A DNA stretch of 64,000 nucleotides from CAISIP01 sp038326025 (GTDB taxonomy: Bacteria; Pseudomonadota; Gammaproteobacteria; Burkholderiales; Burkholderiaceae_C), in assembly GCA_038326025.1 (NCBI GenBank), contig JBBQJP010000010.1:40412-104411 (forward strand). The letters run 5' to 3'. The notes under the pieces were generated by a model. The model made no database searches, had not been told where the DNA came from, and saw only the letters and a list, made by a program, of their open reading frames with translations. The first letter of the stretch is position 1. The number at the start of each line of letters is the position of its first letter. The translations under genes and the position numbers were made by a program. This document shows, one piece after another, positions 38,823 through 46,952 of the stretch.

Positions 38823-40010
38823 TCAAGTGGTACCCGGCGCCGCAGCGACTGCGGGTTCGTCGGGCAACCAGGTGACGATGAAGGCGGTGCTGCACGCGAT
38901 CAGGGCCATGGCGAGCAAGAGGCTGTCAAAACCAGCCGTCTTCACCACCGGGCCCAGCGAATATACCGCCAGCGAGGCCACGCCAAACGACACGGCCAGG
39001 CGCACGCCGGCGACCCGCGAGCGGTAGGCATCATCGACATAACGCACCACCATCGCATCGGTGAACGGTATCGCGCCGAACACCGTGATCATGAAGCCGA
39101 TCTGCAACCAGAACAGCCACCAGCCCTGGGCATGGCTGGCCAGCAGGAACATCGGGACCTGCATCAACACAATGACCAGGTACAGGCGTTTGATCGCAAA
39201 GCGGTCGATCAGGCGCCCGACGATGAGCTGCGAAAACGATGCCAACGCGTAGACTGCCGCCAGCATGATGCCCAATTGCGCCGGGTCTTCGACGATGCCC
39301 TCGAAGCGCTCGCGCATCAGCTGGCCGTTGCCGTTGGTGGTGAAGTTGAACAGCAGGCTGCTGGTGATGGCGGCAAACGTCATCACCAGAAACATGCGCG
39401 CCATCTGCGGTTTCGCCAGACCCACCTTGGCGCGCGTGGTACGCCGGGACGGTGATTCGGTCTCGGCGGGCGCCAGCCGAAGAAAGAGGTAGCCCAGCGC
39501 CAGTGACAACAGGCCGGGGAATACGAAGGCGGCGCGCCAGCCGACATACTTGACCATGAAGCCGGTCAGGATGGCGGCAAAGGCGATGCCCATGTTGCCG
39601 GCCAGGCCGTTGATGCCGATCGTCAGCCCGGGTCGGGTCGCATGTTGCACCAGCATCGGAATGCCCACCGGGTGGTAGATCGCCGAAAAGAGTCCCAGCA
39701 CCGACAGCGCAATCGCCATCTGCCAGGCGTTTTGCGTCAGCGCACAGAGCAACGCCGAGAAACCAATGCCGAAAAAGAACACCAGCATCATGCTGCGCCG
39801 GCCCCACAGATCGCCCAGCCGGCCGGCCGGAACCGAGCCCAGGCCGAACATCAGGAAGGCGCCGGCACTGTAGGGCATCAGGTCCTCCCAGTGAGCGAAT
39901 CCGAAATCCGCCGCCACGCTGGCCACCGCGGTGGCGAAGATCAGCAGGAACATGTGGTCCAGCGCATGGCCAATGTTGAGCAATAGAGAGGTTGCGCGGG
40001 GCAATAACAT
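38823..40010 (-). CDS. MFS transporter
   Basis: A 395-aa, 12-helix carrier. The first helix with NIGHALDHMFLLIFATAV and motif A (AGRLGDLWGRRSMM) resemble fosmidomycin-resistance (Fsr)-like and related MFS exporters. GLFSAIYHPVGIPMLV is also typical of that group. ATG 40010 is used. The frame is open to 40076. It is divergent from the receptor array and probably shares the intergenic region with its leader. Substrate unknown. Confidence 0.87.
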   Translation of the reverse strand: MLLPRATSLLLNIGHALDHMFLLIFATAVASVAADFGFAHWEDLMPYSAGAFLMFGLGSVPAGRLGDLWGRRSMMLVFFFGIGFSALLCALTQNAWQMAIALSVLGLFSAIYHPVGIPMLVQHATRPGLTIGINGLAGNMGIAFAAILTGFMVKYVGWRAAFVFPGLLSLALGYLFLRLAPAETESPSRRTTRAKVGLAKPQMARMFLVMTFAAITSSLLFNFTTNGNGQLMRERFEGIVEDPAQLGIMLAAVYALASFSQLIVGRLIDRFAIKRLYLVIVLMQVPMFLLASHAQGWWLFWLQIGFMITVFGAIPFTDAMVVRYVDDAYRSRVAGVRLAVSFGVASLAVYSLGPVVKTAGFDSLLLAMALIACSTAFIVTWLPDEPAVAAAPGTT

Positions 40011-40102
40011 GGTGGGGACGGCTGATCGGGCGGTCGGCAGATTCTCGCCCAAACCACCGACCGAGGGTTGGCGCAACCAGACCTGCCTCCCGCCGCTAGC
40101 GA

Positions 40103-40193
40103 CGCTTGACTTGCCACTGGTACAGGCAGAAACTGAAATCCGTGGGTGCCACGGGCATCACCGCGCCGCGCGACCCAGGTCAGGGGGGCAGTC
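40103..40193 (+). promoter_or_regulatory. Leader/promoter of receptor block 1 (duplicated leader, copy 1)
   Basis: TTGACT at 40106-40111 and GAAACT at 40129-40134, 17 bases apart, make a plausible sigma-70 promoter. A conserved stretch (CTGAAATCCGT-GGTGCCA-GGGCAT) follows and then an AGGGGGG ribosome site. The same layout recurs at 43773-43862 before the fifth receptor gene, which supports function. Confidence 0.55.
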
Positions 40194-41222
40194 ATGGTTT
40201 GTCCTGCAACAGGTGGTTCCTCGTCGTGGTGTGGCTTGCGCCGCCGTTTCGTTCTGCTCACGCCAACACTCGTTTTATCCGGTCTGGCATTCGCGCAGAC
40301 CGGCGCGCGCCGGGTGCGTATCGCGTTTCTGAGCGCCGCCTCGCCCGATGCCGGCGTGCGGCGCAGCATGATCGATCCGTTTGTGCTGGGCTTGCGCGAA
40401 CTCGGTTATGTCGACGGTCGCAACATCACCATCGACTGGCGCTGGGGCGAGGGCCGGATGGAGCGCATGCCGGCGTTGCTGGCCGAGTCGTTGCAGCTGG
40501 AACCCGACGTGCTGGTGGTGGTCGCCCCGCAGCTCGCTGAACTGGCGAAGAACCTGAGCCCGGTGCGGCCGGTGGTGGCGCTGGCTGTCAATGATCCGGT
40601 CGCAACCGGGCTGGTCGCCAGCCTGGCGCGGCCGGGCGGCCACATCACGGGCATCAGCAGCTGGGGCGACGAGCTGGTGTCCAAACGGCTGCAGCTATTC
40701 AAGGACCTGGTGCCGGGTGCGCGTCGGGTCGCCGTGCTGAGCAGCCCGATCGCGCTCCCGGACAGCAAGGGGCTCGCCGCATTCATGGCGAGCCTCGAGC
40801 CAGCCCTGGGCATGGAACTTCGTCTCTACGAAGCACGGGGGGCGAACGACTTTGTTGCGGTGTTCGATGCCATGGCACGCGACCGCATGGACGGTTTGCT
40901 GGTGCTGGCCAACGCCACCTTTTACGCCGAGCGTGCAGTGCTGGGCGAATGGTTGCGCAAGGGCCGGCTGCCGTCGGTCTGGGGCGGCCGCGACTATCTG
41001 CGCGATGGTGGCGGCATCGCGTCCTACCAGTCCGATTTTGCCGAGATCTTCCGGCGCGCTCCAGCCCTGGTGGACAAGATCCTCAAAGGCAGCAAGCCGG
41101 GCGACATACCGTTCGAACGTGCCAGCAAGCTCGAACTGGTCATCAACCTCCAGGGTGCCCGCGCCATGGGCATCACGGTTCCGCAGGCCTTGTTGCTCAG
41201 CGCCGACGAGGTGCTGCAATGA
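40194..41222 (+). CDS. PF04392 (ABC_sub_bind) receptor 1
   Basis: A 342-aa putative periplasmic binding protein of the ABC_sub_bind family (TrpX/YtrF-like, bi-lobed type 1 fold). A signal peptide (RRRFVLLTPTLVLSGLAFAQ) precedes RIAFLSAASPDAG. Family landmarks are LRELGYVDGRNITIDWRWGEG, DPVATGLVASLARPGGHITG and the C-terminal GITVPQALLLSADEVLQ. ATG 40194 has an AGGGGGG site. Its stop overlaps the next receptor (ATGA). No permease or ATPase is nearby, so it may serve sensing rather than import. Confidence 0.87.
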   Translation: MVCPATGGSSSWCGLRRRFVLLTPTLVLSGLAFAQTGARRVRIAFLSAASPDAGVRRSMIDPFVLGLRELGYVDGRNITIDWRWGEGRMERMPALLAESLQLEPDVLVVVAPQLAELAKNLSPVRPVVALAVNDPVATGLVASLARPGGHITGISSWGDELVSKRLQLFKDLVPGARRVAVLSSPIALPDSKGLAAFMASLEPALGMELRLYEARGANDFVAVFDAMARDRMDGLLVLANATFYAERAVLGEWLRKGRLPSVWGGRDYLRDGGGIASYQSDFAEIFRRAPALVDKILKGSKPGDIPFERASKLELVINLQGARAMGITVPQALLLSADEVLQ

Positions 41223-42196
41223 AGCGCCGGGCAATCGTCATCGCGGGGGTTGCTCCCTGGCTCGCGACGCGCCTGGGCCGGGCGCAGGTGCCCGCGCGTC
41301 AGTTTCGCATTGGTGTTCTGAGCCCGATCGCTTACGAGACCTGGTGACGGCGCCCCATATTTGTCGAAGCCATGCGAGAGCGGGGCTTGATCGAGGGCAC
41401 GCATTTTGTCGTTGACGGCCTGGTGGACAAGGGCGATCCGGAGCGCATGAAGCAGCTCACGCGCGAACTGGTGGGACGGCGGCCCGACGTGATCTTCGTG
41501 CCCGGTACGCCGGGCGTCGGGCCGGTGATGGCGGCCACGCGCAGCATTCCCATCGTCTTCTACGCCGTTGGCGATCCTGTCGGGTCGGGATTTGTCGACA
41601 ATCTGGCCCGACCAGGCGGCAATGTCACCGGTCTTGGTGGTTTTGCAGCGGGTCTGGCCACCAAGCAACTCGAGTTGCTCACGCAGGCGGTGCCACGCGC
41701 CAGGCGAATTGGTTTGATGCGCGACCCGGATTTTCCTGGTTTCAAGGCCACTTTCCCGGAACTGGAGCGCGCGGCGAACAGCCTGGGTGTTGCCTTTCAT
41801 GCAGTCTTGCTGCGTACCGCAGAGGATCTTGACAGCGCCTTTGCCGAGCCGGCGCGTGAAAAGGTGGATGCCTTGTATCTTTGGGGTCATCCTTTCATGC
41901 CGTCCAGTGCGGCCCGGATTGCTGCGCTGGTGGCCGCGCTGCGCCTCGCCGCGATCAGCCCCTTTGTCCAGTTGACGCAGGCCGGATTGCTGATGTCCTA
42001 CAACTCCAGCCTGGACGACACGGTGCGCCGTCTCGCCTATTACCTGGACCGTATTCTGAAAGGCACGCCTGCAGGCGACCTGCCAGTCGAACTGCCCACG
42101 CGCCTTTACCTCACGCTCAACCTGAAGGCGGCGCGGGCCATCGGGATCACGCTGCCGCAATCCTTGTTGCTGCGCGCCGACGAGGTGATCCCGTGA
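41219..42196 (+). pseudogene. PF04392 receptor 2, interrupted by an in-frame TGA
   Basis: The frame begins with ATG 41219 overlapping the stop of receptor 1, with a signal sequence (KRRAIVIAGVAPWLATRLGRAQ) and RIGVLSP. It then meets TGA at 41345-41347 (codon 43). The same frame continues without further interruption for about 280 codons, with FVEAMRERGLIEG, DPVGSGFVDNLARPGGNVTG and GITLPQSLLLRADEVIP. A restart at ATG 41372 would lack the signal peptide. Either a recent nonsense mutation or a sequencing error explains it. The lack of other decay argues for recency. Confidence 0.85.
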
Positions 42197-43167
42197 AACG
42201 GCGGACCTTGGTCGCTGGAGGCTGCGCAATCGCATGGGCGTGTCGGGTGCTGCCACAAACCGGTACCCGGCTGCGCCGCCTGGGCTTCATGCGGGTCGGC
42301 GTGCCCTCGCCGGCCGCGCAAATGGCCATGCAATCGGATCTGCGCCAGGCCCTGGCCGAAGCCGGCTACAGCGATGGCAACAATATCGACATCGACTGGC
42401 GCTGGATCGACGTGGCCGACAAGGCGGAAGGCATTGCGCGCGAGCTGATGCAGCCAGGTGCGGAACTGATCATCGTCCACGATACGCCCGCTGCCCATGC
42501 CGCGCGCCGCGCGACGCAGGTGCTGCCCATCGTGCTGGCAGGTGTTGCCGAACCGGTTGCCACCGGCCTGGCAGGCAATCTGGCGCGGCCTGAGGGCAAT
42601 GTCACCGGACTGTCGTGGAGCCTTCCGGCGGTGGCCGGCAAGAAGATCGAGATGCTCAAGGAAATGGCCCCTGGCGCACAGCGCTTCGGATTTCTTGGAG
42701 CGCCGCAAGATCCCGCGATGCCGTTCTTCGTTGCCAGCACGCGCGAAGCCGGCAAGCGCCTGGGCGTCGACGTGCTGGTTGGGCAGGCTGAAGGGCCCGC
42801 GCAGTTTGCCGGTGCTTTTGCGCAAATGGCGCGGGGCAAGGTGCAGGCGGTGGTGGTACAGCCCCTGTTTGCCTATGCCTACCGAGAGCTGGCCGACAGA
42901 GCGCTGCGGGAGCACATGCTGTCGGCTTCGGCATTTCGAGGTTTTGTACTGGACGGAGGAACGCTGGCTTACGGGCCGTCCAGCACTGCGCGTTGGCGGC
43001 GTGTCGCCCACTACGTGGATCGGCTGCTGCGAGGCGCCCGGCCAGGCGACCTGCCGATCGAAGATCCGTCGGTGTTCAGTCTTGTCGTCAACCTGAAATC
43101 CGCCCGCGCGCTCGGCATTACCGTGCCGCAGGCGATGCTGCTGCGTGCCGATGAGTTGCTGCAGTGA
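42193..43167 (+). CDS. PF04392 (ABC_sub_bind) receptor 3
   Basis: A 324-aa receptor with start GTG 42193 overlapping the previous stop (GTGA). The N-terminus KRRTLVAGGCAIAWACR serves as signal peptide. The body shows LAEAGYSDGNNIDIDWRW, EPVATGLAGNLARPEGNVTG and GITVPQAMLLRADELLQ. Sequence similarity to its neighbours is clear but far from identity, so the duplications are old. The upstream frame from 41881 is antisense or shifted relative to receptor 2 and is not part of it. Confidence 0.87.
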   Translation: MKRRTLVAGGCAIAWACRVLPQTGTRLRRLGFMRVGVPSPAAQMAMQSDLRQALAEAGYSDGNNIDIDWRWIDVADKAEGIARELMQPGAELIIVHDTPAAHAARRATQVLPIVLAGVAEPVATGLAGNLARPEGNVTGLSWSLPAVAGKKIEMLKEMAPGAQRFGFLGAPQDPAMPFFVASTREAGKRLGVDVLVGQAEGPAQFAGAFAQMARGKVQAVVVQPLFAYAYRELADRALREHMLSASAFRGFVLDGGTLAYGPSSTARWRRVAHYVDRLLRGARPGDLPIEDPSVFSLVVNLKSARALGITVPQAMLLRADELLQ

Positions 43168-43671
43168 AGCGGTGCACATTGCTGGCACGCACCGGCGTAG
43201 GCGCTCTGGCATCGATCACTACGCTGATGGTTGGCGCCCGGTCCACGGCGCCCCTGTCATCGGGCTTCTTGGCGGCACCGTGCCCGCGCCGGAGATTGTC
43301 AAGCCGTTTCTCCTGGCTCTGGCCGGCGCCGGTAATGACGTAGGCCGAAACGACCTGGTCGAATACCGCTGCGCGCACGACCAGGCCGACTGGTTGCCCG
43401 GGCTGATACCGCGCGCGAAGACGATCGCAGCACTTTTCAAGCCGAGGAATGCGGGCACAAAGGCGATTCAGCACGAATTGCGCGTCGCCACTGCGGCAGC
43501 CGGGGTGCAGCTGGTTTTCGTCAGCGCCGCGACCGAGCGGGAGATCGAGCCGCTTTCGCGACCCTGGTCGAACAGCGGATCGGCGCGCTGGTCGTTAACC
43601 GAAAATCCGCGGCGACGCTTGGCCTGACAGTCCCGCGATCTCTGCTGCTGCGGGCCGATAAGTTGATCCAG
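43164..43671 (+). pseudogene. PF04392 receptor 4, decayed remnant
   Basis: GTG 43164 overlaps the stop of receptor 3 as in the other genes and opens with a signal-like KRCTLLARTGVGALASITT. Homology then passes through all three frames: PVIGLLGGTVPAP and EYRCAHDQADWLPGL in a second frame after about 43247, joined in frame to PRAKTIAALFKPRN (roughly 100 residues missing). The third frame, from about 43549, reads AAFATLVEQRIGALVV, joined to NRKSAATLGLTVPRSLLLRADKLIQ (about 90 residues missing). The normal stop is lost. Two frameshifts and two large deletions make this a dead gene of about half length. Confidence 0.85.
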
Positions 43672-43772
43672 TGGAGTGACATGGTGGGGTCGACGGACGA
43701 ACGCACGAACGCACGAATCCACTGGCGGCCTGTTCTTGCGCCTGTGTCCCCGCTGCGGCTCCCGCCGAGCGC

Positions 43773-43862
43773 CGCTTGACTTGCAACAGATTCCCGCTCA
43801 GACTGAAATCCGTCGGTGCCAGGGGCATTTCCCGAGCGCGATCCGGGTCTAGGAGTGCTGTC
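43773..43862 (+). promoter_or_regulatory. Leader/promoter of receptor block 2 (duplicated leader, copy 2)
   Basis: TTGACT at 43776-43781 and CAGACT at 43799-43804 have the same 17-base spacing as in copy 1 at 40106. The following bases (CTGAAATCCGTCGGTGCCA) are almost the same in both copies, and the leader ends in an AGGAG ribosome site before GTG 43863. This implies a second transcription start for receptors 5-7 and the signalling genes. Confidence 0.55.
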
Positions 43863-44882
43863 GTGAAACGTCCAACAAGCCATGGTGCCGTCATGTCTGC
43901 CGACAGGCGCCACTTGTTGGCCGGCATTGGCGCCGCTGTGCTGTCGCACAGGCTGATGGCGCAGCAAGCCCATCCGCCCGTGGTGTTCTTCATGGCGCTG
44001 GCAACGCGGGAATCGGATGCGGCCAGCATTGCAGCTTTTCGCGACGGTATGCGTGAACTCGGCCATGTGGAAGGGCGCAGCTATCACCTGATCGAACGGT
44101 ATGCCGAAGGCGACATCGCACGCGCGCAAACCACGCTGCGTGAACAGACCGATCGCTTGCCCGATGTATTCCTGGCCCCTGGTCCGGCAGCAGCACGCAT
44201 CATCCTGCGGGTGCGCCAGACGGTTCCGATCGTGACCGTGGGGCTGCATCCGCAGGGGGGCCAGAGCGACTTGTTTGCCAGCCTGGCCAGGCCAGGGGGC
44301 ATGGTCACCGGCGTGTCCAATATTGGCGAGCAACTGGCTGCCAAACGGGTCCAGTTGCTGGCGCAAGCGATGCCCGGACTCAAGCGGATTGGCGTGTTGC
44401 ACAACACGACCGATCCGGTATTCCGGCGTTGGGGCGAGGAAACGGCGCAGGAAATTCGTGCCCAGGGCTTTGCCGCCGAGCGACTAGGTCTTGAGTCAAC
44501 TTCAACGGATGCGCTGGGCAAGGCGTTGCGAGGGGCATTCGCGCGCGGCGTGCGTGCGATCGTCGTGGTGCGGGATTTCCTGACGTCTTCGATGTACCGG
44601 CCAATCGCGCAGCTCAGTCGTGACATCGGCCTGGGACTCGTCGCCGAGGAGCGGCGTTATGCCGACGCTGGCGCCTTGATGTCGTACGGTGCCAGCGACC
44701 GGGCACTGTTTCGCCAGGCCGCGGGATATGTCGACCGCATTCTCAAGGGCGCGGTCGCTGCCGACATGCCGGTGCGGCAACCCACGCTGTTCGAACTCGT
44801 CGTCAATCTCGAGACTGCGCGTGTTCTGGGATTGGAGCTCCCGCAGGCGCTGCTGCTGCGCGCGGATGAGGTCATTCGATGA
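43863..44882 (+). CDS. PF04392 (ABC_sub_bind) receptor 5
   Basis: A 339-aa receptor. It has a possible Tat-like export signal (ADRRHLLAGIGAAVLSHRLMAQ) and then VVFFMALATRESDA. Landmarks: MRELGHVEGRSYHLIERYAEGD, SDLFASLARPGGMVTG and GLELPQALLLRADEVIR. GTG 43863 has an AGGAG site; ATG 43893 is an alternative. It opens the second coupled block, with its TGA overlapping receptor 6 (ATGA). Confidence 0.86.
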   Translation: MKRPTSHGAVMSADRRHLLAGIGAAVLSHRLMAQQAHPPVVFFMALATRESDAASIAAFRDGMRELGHVEGRSYHLIERYAEGDIARAQTTLREQTDRLPDVFLAPGPAAARIILRVRQTVPIVTVGLHPQGGQSDLFASLARPGGMVTGVSNIGEQLAAKRVQLLAQAMPGLKRIGVLHNTTDPVFRRWGEETAQEIRAQGFAAERLGLESTSTDALGKALRGAFARGVRAIVVVRDFLTSSMYRPIAQLSRDIGLGLVAEERRYADAGALMSYGASDRALFRQAAGYVDRILKGAVAADMPVRQPTLFELVVNLETARVLGLELPQALLLRADEVIR

Positions 44883-45859
44883 ATCGACGGGAACTGGGTT
44901 GGAAGCTGGCCTTGGTGCTGGGCGGCTGGGCGGGCGTCGCGTTGCACGCGCGGCCCCAATCGGCTCCCAGGCTGCCCCGGATCGGCGTGCTGCGCTGGGG
45001 CGCATTGGGCGACGAGGCGCAGGTTGGCCTGACCGCTGCGTTGGCTGCCATTGGTTATGTGGAGAAGAAAAGCATTTCAATTGAATGGCGTTTCGCGACA
45101 AGCCTCGACACAGCGCGGCGCCATGCGATGGAACTGGCCGGCATGAACCTCGATCTGATCCTGGCGTCTGCCACACCTGCCGCGGTTGCGATGAAAGGGC
45201 TGGCCGGCACGACGCCCATCGTGCTCAACGGCGTCGCCGATCCGGTGGGCGCCGGTCTGGTGCAGTCGCTGGCCCGACCGGGTGGGAACGTGACGGGCGT
45301 GTCGACCAACCTGCCGGAAATGGTTCCCAAGCAATTGCAGTTGCTGGGCGAGTTGATACCCGGTATGCAGCGAGCCGCATTTCTGGGTTCGACCGAGGAT
45401 CCGGCGACGGGGTTGTTTGTTGCGCAAGCACGCGAGGCGGCAGGCATTCTGGGTGTGTCGATGCAGGTGGAGCTGATCCGCAGTGCCGCTGCTGCTGCAC
45501 CGGCACTGGATGCGATGGTGCGCGAAAAGGCGCAGGTGGTCATCGTGCAACCGCTGTTTGCTACCAGCCGGAGCGGACCATTGGCAGACCTGCTGGCGCG
45601 CCGCAAGTTGCCGGCAGTGACCGCGCAGGGTTCGTTCGCCGTATCGGGTGGCCTGATGGCCTATGGATTCAGTCGGGCCGACTTGTCGCGTCGCACTGCC
45701 AGTTTTGTTGACCGCATCCTCAAGGGCGCGACACCGGCGGATCTGCCGGTGGAGGAGCCCACCGGCTACGAGCTGGTCATCAACCTGGCGACAGCCAGGG
45801 CGATAGGGGTTGTGGTTCCGCAGTCCTTGCTTTTGCGCGCCGACCGGGTCGTCCAATGA
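44879..45859 (+). CDS. PF04392 (ABC_sub_bind) receptor 6
   Basis: A 326-aa receptor starting with ATG 44879 in the stop of receptor 5. Signal peptide NRRELGWKLALVLGGWAGVALHA. Landmarks: RIGVLRWG, DPVGAGLVQSLARPGGNVTG, ELVINLATARAIG and VPQSLLLRADRVVQ. Its stop again overlaps the next start (ATGA). Ligand unknown. Confidence 0.87.
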   Translation: MNRRELGWKLALVLGGWAGVALHARPQSAPRLPRIGVLRWGALGDEAQVGLTAALAAIGYVEKKSISIEWRFATSLDTARRHAMELAGMNLDLILASATPAAVAMKGLAGTTPIVLNGVADPVGAGLVQSLARPGGNVTGVSTNLPEMVPKQLQLLGELIPGMQRAAFLGSTEDPATGLFVAQAREAAGILGVSMQVELIRSAAAAAPALDAMVREKAQVVIVQPLFATSRSGPLADLLARRKLPAVTAQGSFAVSGGLMAYGFSRADLSRRTASFVDRILKGATPADLPVEEPTGYELVINLATARAIGVVVPQSLLLRADRVVQ

Positions 45860-46887
45860 TCAACCGTCTTCCGATCGCAAAGGCTGTTGCGTGCAAATTC
45901 AGTCGTTTGGTGATCCTCCGTCGTAACTTGCTGTGCCTGGCCAGCGCGATCTGGCTGGTTTCGTCCAAACCTGTCTTCGCCCAGGCTGCAGGCCGCATGC
46001 TGCACCTGGGCATATTGCGTCCGTCCGCGCCGGCGCAGGACGTGCCGCCCGCCTTGCTGGACAGCTTGCGTGAGGCCGGCTACACGCGGGGCAACAACCT
46101 GGTGATCGAGCGGCGTTACGCCGGCGGCCAGAACGAGCGTTTGCCCGAATTGGCCCGCGAACTGGTGGCGTTGAAGGTGGATGTGATGGTGTGCGTGGGT
46201 CCGGCCGCCGTCCAGGCGGGCCGCAAGGCCACTTCGACGATACCGATCATCATGTTCGGCAATTTCGATCCGGTTGCATTGGGGCTGGTCGCGAGTCTGG
46301 CACGTCCCGAGGCGAATGTGACCGGCATCCTGATATCGGCCGACGGCACGCTGGCGGGCAAGCGGATCGAGTTGTTGCGCGAGCTCGTTCCAACCGCTAC
46401 GCGCGTCGCAATGTTGGCGACGGCGGACCGCAGTTTCCGGGCCCAGATCGACGAGACCCGTGATGCGGCCCGCGCGCTGGGTTTGGCACTCGACGTCGTC
46501 GAGGTGCAGGGCGGCGACTATTCCGGAGCATTCGCCAGGATGGCCGACCGGGGCGCCGAGGCCCTTGTCGTGGGTGCAAGCACGTTTTTCATGGCCGACC
46601 GAAAGCCGATCATCCAGTTGGCTGCGCGATATCGGTTGCCGGCGGTCTATGAGTGGCCTGAACAGGTGCGCGAGGGCGGTCTCCTGGCTTATGGCACCAA
46701 CCTGGACCAGTTGTATGCCCGGATCGGGATCTACGCGGTTGCGCTGGTGCATGGCAGGAAACCGGCCGATCTGCCGGTGGAGCAGCCAGCGACATACCGC
46801 CTGGCTCTGAACCTGCGAACTGCCAGGATCCTGGGCTTGGTGATTCCCCAGTCGCTGCTGCTGCGCGCCGGCGAGGTGATTCAATGA
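45856..46887 (+). CDS. PF04392 (ABC_sub_bind) receptor 7
   Basis: A 343-aa receptor with a long N-terminus before the export signal (RRNLLCLASAIWLVSSKPVFAQ). Landmarks: LREAGYTRGNNLVIERRYAGGQ, DPVALGLVASLARPEANVTG and GLVIPQSLLLRAGEVIQ. It is the last receptor before the kinase, and the gap of 52 bp is bridged by a 22-codon frame. Position and coupling suggest it is made together with the sensor kinase. Confidence 0.87.
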   Translation: MINRLPIAKAVACKFSRLVILRRNLLCLASAIWLVSSKPVFAQAAGRMLHLGILRPSAPAQDVPPALLDSLREAGYTRGNNLVIERRYAGGQNERLPELARELVALKVDVMVCVGPAAVQAGRKATSTIPIIMFGNFDPVALGLVASLARPEANVTGILISADGTLAGKRIELLRELVPTATRVAMLATADRSFRAQIDETRDAARALGLALDVVEVQGGDYSGAFARMADRGAEALVVGASTFFMADRKPIIQLAARYRLPAVYEWPEQVREGGLLAYGTNLDQLYARIGIYAVALVHGRKPADLPVEQPATYRLALNLRTARILGLVIPQSLLLRAGEVIQ

Positions 46888-46952
46888 ATCTTGTCTTTCT
46901 GCCGACGCGACGTAGCCACGGCGCAGTCCGCAAGGCAGAATGGCGCCAATGA
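46884..46952 (+). CDS. 22-codon bridging ORF between receptor 7 and the kinase
   Basis: ATG 46884 overlaps the receptor 7 stop (ATGA), and the TGA at 46950-46952 overlaps an ATG at 46949, which is codon 4 of the kinase. The 22-aa product begins MNLVFLPTRRSHG and has no hydrophobic core. It could be the vestige of a further receptor gene or simply a device that carries ribosomes to the kinase start. I have no homology to support it as a functional peptide. Confidence 0.3.
   Translation: MNLVFLPTRRSHGAVRKAEWRQ

Noticed and set aside
41345..41347. Selenocysteine or programmed readthrough at the TGA of receptor 2
   Set aside because: Family members have no Cys or Sec at this position and no SECIS-like stem is evident after the codon; a nonsense mutation is simpler.
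40194..46887. Reading the seven receptors as parts of ordinary ABC importers
   Set aside because: No PF04392-linked permease or ATPase gene lies in the window; the only coupled partners are signalling genes. An importer encoded elsewhere cannot be excluded.
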